From: Caldifarciminota bacterium
GTDB lineage: Bacteria > Hydrothermota > Tepidihabitantia > SM23-42
Direction: 5' to 3'
Assembly (NCBI GenBank): GCA_023128195.1
Contig: JAGMEL010000358.1
Location: 1-7,820, forward strand
DNA: 7,820 bases
Shown here: positions 1-7,111 of the stretch, in pieces
Layout: each line of letters begins with the position of its first letter
Position numbering within the stretch: position 1 is the stretch's first letter
Translations under genes and position numbers: made by a program
Notes under the pieces: generated by a model
The model's database searches: none
What the model was told of the DNA's origin: nothing
What the model saw: the letters and a program-made list of their open reading frames with translations, nothing else

Positions 1-551
1 ACCTTTTTAAACCACGCCTCATGATTTTGATGTGCCACAAGCAATCTCAAACAGGCAGTGAACAGTCTGCTGTAATCGACTTTTTTGCCGTTATCTTTCA
101 GAAACATAAGTAGTGAATCACCTCTTTTTTCGCCCTCTTTATCTTTCTCAATTGAGCTGGTCAGTTCCGGTGAAAACAAAGTGAGCTCTTCAAATATCTT
201 ACCTAAATCTTGTGGTGTTTCTTTAAATGCTTGCATGATCAATTGATGGCTTTCTTGAAGAGCCTTTTTAAAACTTTCTTCTTTGTCATCCAATCTTAAA
301 TCGTACAAATCCACCAGATTTCTAAACATCTCCTGTTCTGATGAATTCCAAAATATGTCCTGTACTGAAATGACAAAATCTATTGATTCCAACGGGTTAT
401 TTAATAAATAATCAACAATTGAAAAACGGTATGGATCACATATTGTATAATCACTTCTAAATGTAATATCTTTTGTAGTAAGACCAAGATATGATAAACT
501 CGAATCAAGATACGCAAACCAGGATTGCGCCACCAGCAGTAATATCAACAT
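1..551 (-). CDS. Exported protein of unknown function, 3' end outside the window
   Basis: An open frame runs without a stop from the ATG at 551 to the window edge, giving 183 visible residues; the C-terminus is missing. The product begins MLILLLVAQSWFAYLDSSLS, a very short hydrophobic stretch (residues 1-13) that looks like a signal peptide although it has no Lys or Arg at its N-end. The rest is rich in charged and aromatic residues and appears mainly helical from about residue 65 on (for example EESFKKALQESHQLIMQAFK). I recognise no family, motif or catalytic residue. The start is fixed from both sides: an in-frame TAG lies two codons upstream, and a TATAAT box ends only 5 nt before the ATG, so translation probably begins at the 5' end of the mRNA. 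The gene is divergent from the 915-residue secreted protein, and the two promoters lie back to back. An envelope or periplasmic role is inference from the signal-like start alone. Confidence 0.75.
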   Translation of the reverse strand, partial: MLILLLVAQSWFAYLDSSLSYLGLTTKDITFRSDYTICDPYRFSIVDYLLNNPLESIDFVISVQDIFWNSSEQEMFRNLVDLYDLRLDDKEESFKKALQESHQLIMQAFKETPQDLGKIFEELTLFSPELTSSIEKDKEGEKRGDSLLMFLKDNGKKVDYSRLFTACLRLLVAHQNHEAWFKK

Positions 552-556
552 AATCT

Positions 557-584
557 ATTATAATAATCCTCCGGCATAAATCAA
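557..584 (-). promoter_or_regulatory. Minus-strand promoter of the exported unknown gene, leaderless type
   Basis: Read on the minus strand, TTGATT (584-579) is followed by a 16-bp spacer and a perfect TATAAT (562-557). Only AGATT separates the -10 box from the ATG at 551, so the predicted transcription start falls on or next to the A of the start codon. A GGAGG lies inside the spacer (573-569), 16 nt from the ATG; it is too far away to work as a ribosome site and would lie upstream of the transcript. The geometry matches the 6219-6246 promoter base for base in spacing. Confidence 0.6.
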
Positions 585-586
585 GC

Positions 587-614
587 TTGACTTATTTTAT
601 AATGTTATTATACT
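587..614 (+). promoter_or_regulatory. Plus-strand promoter of the 915-residue protein gene
   Basis: TTGACT (587-592), a 16-bp spacer and TATACT (609-614) form a good sigma-70-type promoter. Transcription would begin near 620-622, leaving a leader of only about 10 nt that is almost entirely the ribosome site. A second perfect -10 (TATAAT, 598-603) lies inside the spacer; it would give a leader of about 20 nt but has only a poor -35 at the right distance. The -35 box is separated by 2 bp from the opposite-strand -35 (579-584), and the pair forms the palindrome TCAAGCTTGA (581-590), so polymerases on the two promoters probably compete. Confidence 0.5.
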
Positions 615-619
615 ATGAC

Positions 620-626
620 AGGAGGT
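620..626 (+). promoter_or_regulatory. Strong Shine-Dalgarno for the 915-residue protein
   Basis: AGGAGGT lies 4 nt before the ATG at 631, a near-perfect anti-16S match. It is the only convincing ribosome site in the window; the other two visible plus/minus starts at 6293 and 6213, and the start at 551, lack one at usable distance. Confidence 0.85.
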
Positions 627-630
627 AGCT

Positions 631-3378
631 ATGAAAAGATTGATTGTTTTTCTTGTTTTCAACGTTTTACTTTTTGGTGGTATATTAAAAGATAATGGAC
701 TACCTGGTATAGATATCGAAACTGCCGGTGAAAACATGCGATTCATTACTGAGCCGTCGGGTAAATCTATCACGCCTGATATTCAAACCAAATACTTTAA
801 TGACTCAAGGGCTGAAGTCCTATGGGTTGATAGATTTCACCAGAATGCGATTGCCACCCATGTCTCGATCTCGGGTAATGGAATGTGGATACAGGCAGGC
901 TGGTATCTGAACAATGAAAGAACGAACCTCTACAGGACATTAGGCACAAATACACCAGACTGGTCATACCCAATGTCCAATGCCACGTGGTATGTCCCGG
1001 TTGATGTTTCCTTTACCGGAGACGGCATAGCTGTTGCCGGTACTGGTGAACCGTTCTACAGTTTCAGTTCTGCTTCACCAGCTCCAACATGGTCATATAA
1101 TCTTCCTGGTGGATTTGAAGTCGCAACGAGCTCGCAGGGTCCAACAGTAGTAGTAAGCGATGATGGGACAATCTATGGAGTGCTTGGTCGTTCAGGGAGT
1201 GAAGGTAAGTTGTTTATTCTAAATGCCTCAGGCGACACGATTCGCACAATTTCCTTTGATCAAAATACTGGTATTTATGGTCTTGACTGTAGTAATGATT
1301 GCTCTGTGTTCTGCATCTCAACATACGATGTGATTTATGTTTTTGATATTGACGGCACAAGACGCGACTCGATATACCACTATGGTCAAACAGTAGCCAG
1401 GATTTCTGGCGATGGTCAATATCTTGTAAAAGGCGGTTTCAATTACTCTGTATATTTTTACCGCTGGAACGGCAGTTCATACAATCAAATCTGGCAGCAT
1501 TATACAGGCCACCCATGGGTAACTGCAATTGCCATCTCTGACGACGGTTCAACCATTATGGCAGGAACATACCAGTACAGTCCGAGCAGAACTGGTAAAG
1601 TATTAATGTACGATTCCTCCTCGGCAACACCTCTATGGCAGTATAGTCAATATGGTGATTATGTTGCTTCGTGTGCCTTAAGTGCTGACGGTTCAAGAGG
1701 AGTAGCAGGCTCCTGGGGACAATACAATGGAACCTTTGGCGATGTTGTTACTGTCTTTGATAAAACCTCTTCTACACCAATATTACAGATTCTTGATGAT
1801 ATTGATGAACCGGGCTCAATATTTAGCGTTGATATATCAGCCGACGGTTCATTCATTACTGCAGGCGGTAAGGCAGTCCATGCCCGTGAATTTGGGAACG
1901 GTGGCGAGGTATATGCGATTCGGATGCTTGATTCATTTGCCAATGATGTGGGCATTGAGGCAATTAATACACCGGGCTCTTTTTTGGAGGTTGGACAAAC
2001 ATTTACTCCCCAGGCAATTGTAAAAAATTACGGAACAGAGGTAGCGAGTTTCAACACAATATGCAATATCTTTGATTCGCTTTATCAATTGATTTATGTT
2101 GATACAATTTCTATAAGTAATCTAACCCCAGGCTCTGCCGAGACCGTAGATTTTTCGCCAAACTGGACTGTACCGTCATACGGTACGTATGAAACAGTAG
2201 TTTTTACATCACTCCCAGGTGATGAATTTCCTTTTAATGACACTCTCACTAAAGCAAGTATATGTTATCATGATGGTGCTGTATCACACATTCATTATCC
2301 ATTTGCTGAATTGACCTTGAATTATACAAATTCACCACGAGCAGATATTACTAACCGAGGAAGCTATACAGAAAACATCCCGGTCACTTGCGAAATTTAC
2401 GATCAATTAAATGCACTCGTATATACTGGCACGGGCCAGGCATACCTGAATCCCCTACAGACTGCAACAATTAATCTCACCCCGAGCTGGACACCAGCTG
2501 ATACCGGCGTGTACACATCGTATATCTTTACCCAGGTTGGTGATGATTATTTTCCTTCAAATGATACAATGACAACTGCAACCAATATTACTACTGAGAT
2601 ACTGTATGACGATGGATTTCGTGATGTATACGGATATGTATCAAGCAATTTCCACGACAATAAGTTTGCTGAAAAAATGCTTCCATGTCTTGCATCACCA
2701 TATTACATTACACAGGCAAGATTCTATGTGAGTAGCACTGATCCAATTATAATGTCTCTAAATAGTGATTCTTCAGGATTACCAGGACTTGGTCCTACTT
2801 ATTATATTGCTCCAGCTGAAACTCTTTATTCAGGAGGAGCAGGTTGGGCAGTTAAGGAATTCATGCCGGCACTTCAAATGACCGATACTAATCCATTCTG
2901 GATGGTCATTCACTGGATTTCAAGTTCTCCTAATGCACCTTATATTGGAATGGACAATACCAGCCCTTTAGACAATTTATCTTACTGGTACTGGACAGAC
3001 CCCTCAAATCCTGGTTGGCATCTATGGTCCTATGATTTTATGATGAGGGTCTATACAACGGCTGAGGTGGGAATACAAGAGGAAAACAATGAAGCCATAA
3101 CAAAACTGATTATGCACACGCTGTCACCCAATCCCTTCAATAAAAATGTCTCAATTGTCTTTACAATACCCAGAAAAGGGCTATTAAAACTAAAAGTGTA
3201 CGATATAAGCGGCAGGATGGTTTCAACAATAACCGAGTCAATCAAAGAACCGGGTGAATATCAGATAATTTGGAATGGAATAGATAATAAAGGAAGAAAA
3301 TTGAGTTCTGGCATATACTTTTTAAAAGCAAATTATGAACAGAAATCGCTTACCAAAAAACTGATTTTTATTGACTGA
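631..3378 (+). CDS. Secreted beta-propeller protein with Ig/CARDB-like domains and C-terminal type IX-like sorting domain
   Basis: The 915-residue product starts MKRLIVFLVFNVLLFGG, a standard signal peptide (about 1-20). Residues ~60-432 carry about eight repeats of the form [I/L]S-x-DGs-xxxxG, at roughly 79, 127, 175, 219 (degenerate, SNDCS), 258, 302, 350 and 402. Spacing is 39-52 residues, as in WD40/PQQ-like propellers. Two similar Ig/CARDB-like domains follow (438-545 and 546-652); each ends in a matching motif (FPFNDTLTKA, FPSNDTMTTA), so they look like a tandem duplication. Residues 653-812 form another beta-rich, Trp/Tyr-rich domain I cannot name. Residues 830-915 (LSPNPFNKNVSIVFTIP, YDISGRMV, WNGIDNKGRKLSSGIYFLKA, KKLIFID) are a classic FlgD-Ig/type IX secretion sorting domain, which in known systems directs export to and anchoring at the cell surface. 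The start is fixed by AGGAGGT. No enzymatic motif is visible; a surface binding or structural role is inference. Confidence 0.9.
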   Translation: MKRLIVFLVFNVLLFGGILKDNGLPGIDIETAGENMRFITEPSGKSITPDIQTKYFNDSRAEVLWVDRFHQNAIATHVSISGNGMWIQAGWYLNNERTNLYRTLGTNTPDWSYPMSNATWYVPVDVSFTGDGIAVAGTGEPFYSFSSASPAPTWSYNLPGGFEVATSSQGPTVVVSDDGTIYGVLGRSGSEGKLFILNASGDTIRTISFDQNTGIYGLDCSNDCSVFCISTYDVIYVFDIDGTRRDSIYHYGQTVARISGDGQYLVKGGFNYSVYFYRWNGSSYNQIWQHYTGHPWVTAIAISDDGSTIMAGTYQYSPSRTGKVLMYDSSSATPLWQYSQYGDYVASCALSADGSRGVAGSWGQYNGTFGDVVTVFDKTSSTPILQILDDIDEPGSIFSVDISADGSFITAGGKAVHAREFGNGGEVYAIRMLDSFANDVGIEAINTPGSFLEVGQTFTPQAIVKNYGTEVASFNTICNIFDSLYQLIYVDTISISNLTPGSAETVDFSPNWTVPSYGTYETVVFTSLPGDEFPFNDTLTKASICYHDGAVSHIHYPFAELTLNYTNSPRADITNRGSYTENIPVTCEIYDQLNALVYTGTGQAYLNPLQTATINLTPSWTPADTGVYTSYIFTQVGDDYFPSNDTMTTATNITTEILYDDGFRDVYGYVSSNFHDNKFAEKMLPCLASPYYITQARFYVSSTDPIIMSLNSDSSGLPGLGPTYYIAPAETLYSGGAGWAVKEFMPALQMTDTNPFWMVIHWISSSPNAPYIGMDNTSPLDNLSYWYWTDPSNPGWHLWSYDFMMRVYTTAEVGIQEENNEAITKLIMHTLSPNPFNKNVSIVFTIPRKGLLKLKVYDISGRMVSTITESIKEPGEYQIIWNGIDNKGRKLSSGIYFLKANYEQKSLTKKLIFID

Positions 3379-3413
3379 CAAGCATAACGTAGTTATCTTA
3401 TAATCAGGTTTTT
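3361..3413 (+). terminator. Possible weak terminator between the convergent genes
   Basis: CTGATT (3361-3366, overlapping the end of the coding region) can pair with AATCAG (3402-3407). A small inner hairpin, ATAAC-GTA-GTTAT (3384-3396), lies between them, and a run of five T follows at 3409-3413. The stems are short and AT-rich, so this is only a suggestion. The 63-bp convergent gap holds nothing stronger. Confidence 0.2.
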
Positions 3414-3441
3414 ATTTCGATTCCCAGAGGATGCGATTATT

Positions 3442-6213
3442 TTACCATTCTGGACTAAGGGTTAGATAATATTTCCAGTCATCAGTAAAGTCTCTAAAAT
3501 TATACGCACGGGCAACATCGAATTTAAATATAATGTACAGAAAATTGAATCTCAATCCTGCGCCGATACCCATTTTGAGATCCTGGAGATGAAACCCCCC
3601 ATCAGTTCCATAAATCTCAAAGGTATCTGTATAGACACCGCCAAAATCAGTAAAGAAAACACCGCGAATATCTTTTAATTCTATAGGTAATGGAAAAGAA
3701 ATTTTTAAACGGTCGATAAACGGAAAACGGTATTCGAAATTAAGAAAACCCAATTTTGAACCGTTATATTCATAATAATCATAGCCGTGAAGCGTATATG
3801 CACCACCCATGGACCAGCGATCAGGATTCCTGCCATAGCTTCCTGCCAGCACCAATCTTGCTGCAAAACTCGCCCGGGGCGATAACGAGAAGTATCTTCT
3901 ATAATCTAATACACTACTTCTTGTTTCAAAATCACTAAACAGGGTCGCATAACATTTAATTCTTACCCGGCGCCCATTATGAGGACCAACACGACCCCAT
4001 CTAATATTATCAAAGACAAAACCGAGGCTCGGGTAAAATATATTGTGACTTCTTTTCAGATCAGTAGCAGAATAATAGGTAGGGAAATAATCTAACCATT
4101 GTGTTTCATACAGTTTGTAGGCATATGCACCTAATTCTACCCTGAAAAATCGGTTAAATGGATACTGCACAACACCACCACCACCTAAATACCGCCATAC
4201 GATTAAATCATTATATTCACGAAAGTAGTTCAGGTATTGAAATAATGAAAACCCATAATCTGTTCTCTTTTTAAGGTACCAGTAATTAATAAATATATCA
4301 GAGTTCAATAAATTACCGTACAGATTCGAACTAAATTGAATAAGGTGGTTACCTAAAATATCGCTTATCCCAATCTGGCCAAGTCCTGAAAATCCTAATG
4401 CCGAATAATAAGCAGCGCTCGCTATAAAATAATCAAAACTAAATTTCGGCTTGTACTTTTTGATTCTTTCTTTATCCAGTTCCACCTCTGCGTAGGCAAA
4501 GTCACTAATCATTTCTTCAGGTGTATCACTATCAACCATTTTAGTCAACGGATTCTTAACCACGCAGACATCGTAGCCATAATCATTAAAGTATGAAAAT
4601 GCGATCTTGTCACCATTAGCTGAAATTGTGGGGTAATATATACCGGTCAGAATATCTGTCTTTTTGGCAATCTTTGCACTGTCGTTTGAATACCAGTAAA
4701 GGTTGTATGCAGTATCATAATCAGCAACAAAGAATATATCACACTCTGGATCAAAAAATGGTGATGCCACATAACTGGTGCGCGGGATCAACCGCTCAAT
4801 ATTACGTCCTCCATATAGAAAAACTGCATAACTGCCATAGTAATATTCTTCATTGGAATCCGGGCGGTCCGACACAAATGCAATCAAACCATCTGAAGAA
4901 AAACTGGGATATTTATCAGTATAAATATCATCGGTAATATTCTCAATAATCCCGGATTCAATATCCAGAATATAAATGTCTAAGTAACCATCTTCTAAGC
5001 CCGAAAAAACAATCTTATCTCCATCCGGAGAAAATTTTGGTGAGTAAATTCCATTCAGATTGAATTTAAGTCTTTTGTATACCTTGCCGTCCCGTGCATT
5101 CAAAATCATCAAGACATCTTCGCCTCTTGATTTTGCTGCAAAGGTAATATATTTATCATCAGGTGACCACGAAAGTCCTCCCCGGTAAAGATGCAGACCC
5201 TCGTATCCTGGAGAATACGCAGCCTTCACCACTTTTTTAATCAATTGACCATCAATACTCGATATTATTATCAACTCGGCAACGCCCGACCGGTCGCTGA
5301 TAAATGCAATCTTATCACCTTTGGATGAAATTGCAGTGGATGTGTTATAGAAAGAATTTGTTTTTTTATGATTATAGACCACACGCGCAAATTTGTCAAA
5401 ATTATCGTGCAAGCCAATCTTCGGCCAATATTTCATTTGATAGTATTTGATAAACTGGTCGCTAAAATCGTCAATACCTACGCCAAAAAGAGTAATAAAG
5501 GTTGTTTCAAGATTTTTTTTTGCTTTTACAAGATGTACAAACTCGGCAACCTTTTTCTGCCCATATTTATCTGCAATATAATTATAAAATGCCTGGCCTT
5601 CTTTATATATTACATAACCGCCATAATTTTCCAGAATAGAAAGAGGGATTACATTGTTGTTCATAACCAAATCTCTCATAAAGATATCCGCACCCAAATC
5701 CCATCCTAAGGACATAAACTCACAATGACCTTCCATAACCCAGAGCGGGATTGAATAAAATATATCACCAGAAAACAGAGCTCCCATTTTTGTTGAAAAG
5801 AATATCGTAAATTGAAAGATATGCGTAAGCTCGTGGACGAGAACATGCCGGAATTCTTCATAATCACCATTAAAAGGAACAACCATACGATTTTTGAGAA
5901 TCTCGGTAAAACCTCCCACTGCCTCATCAATCAACTCCAGTGTAATGTTAGTTTGAGAAAAATCATTAGGACAATTATAGATAACTGCTGGTATGGTAAA
6001 ATCAACCTCAATACCAAGATCCTCACTGAGCATTGCGTAAGCATCCTCAAGTATTTCTTCCGCAAATGCAGCGATGTCTTCGCCACCTTGAGATAAGTAT
6101 ATATTAAAATGTTCGGTCTCCAGAACCTGAAAGTCAAAATCCTTATATTGAATTTTGTTTTGCCCAAAATACTGAGTAAAAATAATTAAACTAATAATCG
6201 TTATATTCATCAT
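3442..6213 (-). CDS. Peptidase MA-like zinc protease / PD40 propeller / Omp85-like outer-membrane barrel fusion
   Basis: The 923-residue product starts with a short signal-like segment (MMNITIISLIIFTQYFGQ). Residues ~25-260 match the peptidase MA (gluzincin) pattern: HELTH at 127-131 with the likely third zinc ligand E161 in LWVMEGH. Residues ~290-555 hold six PD40/TolB-type repeats (near 297, 348, 393, 437, 486 and 529, e.g. FSPDGDKIVFSG), enough for a six-blade propeller. Residues ~590-923 look like an Omp85/BamA-type barrel: alternating aromatic strands, LHGY (808-811) where the family usually has [V/L]RGY, then NFEYRFPF, GVFFTDFGGVY, GIGAGLRFN and a C-terminal Trp. No POTRA domain is visible. 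The zinc and propeller domains should face the periplasm, perhaps processing or folding client proteins, but no substrate can be read. An in-frame TAA three codons upstream fixes the start at 6213 or 6210, and no Shine-Dalgarno is present. Confidence 0.9.
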   Translation of the reverse strand: MMNITIISLIIFTQYFGQNKIQYKDFDFQVLETEHFNIYLSQGGEDIAAFAEEILEDAYAMLSEDLGIEVDFTIPAVIYNCPNDFSQTNITLELIDEAVGGFTEILKNRMVVPFNGDYEEFRHVLVHELTHIFQFTIFFSTKMGALFSGDIFYSIPLWVMEGHCEFMSLGWDLGADIFMRDLVMNNNVIPLSILENYGGYVIYKEGQAFYNYIADKYGQKKVAEFVHLVKAKKNLETTFITLFGVGIDDFSDQFIKYYQMKYWPKIGLHDNFDKFARVVYNHKKTNSFYNTSTAISSKGDKIAFISDRSGVAELIIISSIDGQLIKKVVKAAYSPGYEGLHLYRGGLSWSPDDKYITFAAKSRGEDVLMILNARDGKVYKRLKFNLNGIYSPKFSPDGDKIVFSGLEDGYLDIYILDIESGIIENITDDIYTDKYPSFSSDGLIAFVSDRPDSNEEYYYGSYAVFLYGGRNIERLIPRTSYVASPFFDPECDIFFVADYDTAYNLYWYSNDSAKIAKKTDILTGIYYPTISANGDKIAFSYFNDYGYDVCVVKNPLTKMVDSDTPEEMISDFAYAEVELDKERIKKYKPKFSFDYFIASAAYYSALGFSGLGQIGISDILGNHLIQFSSNLYGNLLNSDIFINYWYLKKRTDYGFSLFQYLNYFREYNDLIVWRYLGGGGVVQYPFNRFFRVELGAYAYKLYETQWLDYFPTYYSATDLKRSHNIFYPSLGFVFDNIRWGRVGPHNGRRVRIKCYATLFSDFETRSSVLDYRRYFSLSPRASFAARLVLAGSYGRNPDRWSMGGAYTLHGYDYYEYNGSKLGFLNFEYRFPFIDRLKISFPLPIELKDIRGVFFTDFGGVYTDTFEIYGTDGGFHLQDLKMGIGAGLRFNFLYIIFKFDVARAYNFRDFTDDWKYYLTLSPEW

Positions 6214-6218
6214 AATTA

Positions 6219-6246
6219 ATTATAGCTATCTTGGTTATGGAGTCAA
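6219..6246 (-). promoter_or_regulatory. Minus-strand promoter of the protease/barrel fusion gene, leaderless type
   Basis: On the minus strand TTGACT (6246-6241), a 16-bp spacer and a perfect TATAAT (6224-6219) are followed by TAATT and then the ATG at 6213. The predicted transcription start falls at the start codon, which agrees with the absence of a Shine-Dalgarno. Distances of both boxes to the ATG are identical to those of the promoter at 557-584. The -35 touches the left end of the inverted repeat 6246-6283. Confidence 0.6.
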
Positions 6247-6283
6247 TATAAATATTTCTGGACATTACCAGAAATATTTATAT
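6246..6283. promoter_or_regulatory. Perfect 16-bp inverted repeat over the lpxH-like promoter (candidate operator)
   Basis: ATATAAATATTTCTGG (6246-6261) and CCAGAAATATTTATAT (6268-6283) are perfect reverse complements around the 6-nt centre ACATTA. The repeat covers the -35 and spacer and runs into the -10 of the plus-strand promoter, and it abuts the -35 of the minus-strand promoter. A dimeric regulator bound here would block the lpxH-like gene and sit just upstream of the fusion gene's promoter, where it could block or activate. If the lpxH mRNA is leaderless the hairpin is not in that transcript, which favours a DNA-level role. No T-run follows, so a terminator is unlikely. Confidence 0.7.
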
Positions 6284-6286
6284 ACT
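6259..6286 (+). promoter_or_regulatory. Plus-strand promoter of the lpxH-like gene, leaderless type
   Basis: TGGACA (6259-6264, five of six bases of TTGACA), a 16-bp spacer and TATACT (6281-6286) are followed by 6 nt and the ATG at 6293. The predicted transcription start is at or next to the A of the ATG. No Shine-Dalgarno precedes this gene; the 9 nt before the ATG are ACTAATACA. Confidence 0.55.
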
Positions 6287-6292
6287 AATACA

Positions 6293-6988
6293 ATGCACGT
6301 TTTTATCAGTGACGCACACATACGAACCGATACAAGTTACAGAGCCCGAAGGTTAATAAAATTTCTGCGTAACATAAGTTCGGAGATGACAGATCTTTAT
6401 ATTTTAGGTGACCTGTTTGAATTCTGGTTTGAATATAAAATAGTCTTTCCAAAAGACTATTTTAAGACACTTGCCACACTATACAATCTGATTCAAGATG
6501 GTAAACGCGTTCATTATATTATGGGAAATCACGAAGTCATGATTGGAAGCTTTTTGAAAAATTTCGGATTCATTGTACATCCTGGGCATGCTACTCTTGA
6601 TATTGATGGCAAAACTGTTTTTCTGGCACACGGTAATAAACTTGACAAAAGACTCTGGACAAGCTTATGGAAAAGCCTTTTGACATCAAAATTGAATCAT
6701 GCACTTTATAGTATTATTCACCCGGATGCCGGTGTTTTCCTTGCCCAGGGGATTGCCTATCTTTCAAGAAAGCAGCGGCGCAACCCCCATTTGGCTAATA
6801 TGTTTGAGAATTATGCGCAATCGAAATTGGATGATGTTGACATTGTTATCCTCGCCCATACGCACATTCCTGTCTTTAAAAAATATCCAAATAACAAGTA
6901 TTATCTAAATACCGGAGATTGGATCGAACACTTCTCCTATGGGGTGATTGATAAAGGTAAGGTATCACTACAATATTATAGACCATAA
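6293..6988 (+). CDS. lpxH: UDP-2,3-diacylglucosamine diphosphatase-like metallophosphoesterase (LpxH family)
   Basis: The 231-residue product has the calcineurin-like metallophosphoesterase motifs in order: D7-x-H9 (ISDAH), GDLFEFW with D40, GNHE with N79/H80, H113-G, and H189-T-H191. These correspond almost position for position to E. coli LpxH (D8, H10, D41, N79, H114, H195, H197) and the length is normal (about 240). LpxH removes UMP from UDP-2,3-diacylglucosamine to give lipid X in lipid A synthesis, at the inner face of the inner membrane. The C-terminal pattern YYLNTGDWIEHFSYGVID supports the LpxH group. Metal ligands are intact, but second-shell positions differ from the common forms: GNHE rather than GNHD or GNRD, HGN (N115) rather than HGD, and AHTH rather than GHTH. 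The start is set by the position of DxH and by the promoter 6 nt upstream. A related phosphoesterase with another nucleotide-lipid substrate is possible. Confidence 0.85.
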   Translation: MHVFISDAHIRTDTSYRARRLIKFLRNISSEMTDLYILGDLFEFWFEYKIVFPKDYFKTLATLYNLIQDGKRVHYIMGNHEVMIGSFLKNFGFIVHPGHATLDIDGKTVFLAHGNKLDKRLWTSLWKSLLTSKLNHALYSIIHPDAGVFLAQGIAYLSRKQRRNPHLANMFENYAQSKLDDVDIVILAHTHIPVFKKYPNNKYYLNTGDWIEHFSYGVIDKGKVSLQYYRP

Positions 6989-6994
6989 TATAAT

Positions 6995-7111
6995 CGCAGG
7001 ATCGCCTCGTTTTCTCAAAACGGGCTTGCAGTATTGTTCCAATACTTGGAACTTGCAGTATCATCCCAAATAAATTTGGGATTCGCAGTATCGTCCCTTT
7101 GGGACTTGCTG
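6995..7111 (+). repeat. Modular hairpin repeat array, plus-strand orientation (four units)
   Basis: Four units begin six bases after the lpxH stop, each a near-constant linker GCAGKATY followed by its own hairpin. Unit 1: linker 6996, stem CTCGTTTT/AAAACGGG (7006-7024, one G-U). Unit 2: linker 7028, stem GTTCCAA/TTGGAAC (7036-7052). Unit 3: linker 7055, stem ATCCCAAA/TTTGGGAT (7063-7082). Unit 4: linker 7085, stem GTCCC/GGGAC (7093-7105), then TTGCTG. Linker starts are 32, 27 and 30 nt apart. Stem sequences are different but each pairs with itself, so structure rather than sequence appears to be kept. Function is unknown; a 3' UTR RNA element, a REP-like mobile repeat or a protein-binding array are all possible. 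Confidence 0.8.

Noticed and set aside
569..573. GGAGG as ribosome site for the minus-strand gene starting at 551
   Set aside because: It lies 16 nt from the ATG and inside the promoter spacer, upstream of the predicted transcription start.
4709..4718. GCAGTATCAT, another copy of the repeat linker
   Set aside because: It lies inside the protease/barrel gene, encodes ordinary residues (DTAY region) and is not followed by a clear hairpin; a single 10-base match is probably chance.
5368..5709. Open frame of 113 codons on the plus strand
   Set aside because: It is antisense to the well-supported protease/propeller/barrel gene, has no ribosome site or recognisable protein pattern, and reads as a shadow of that gene.
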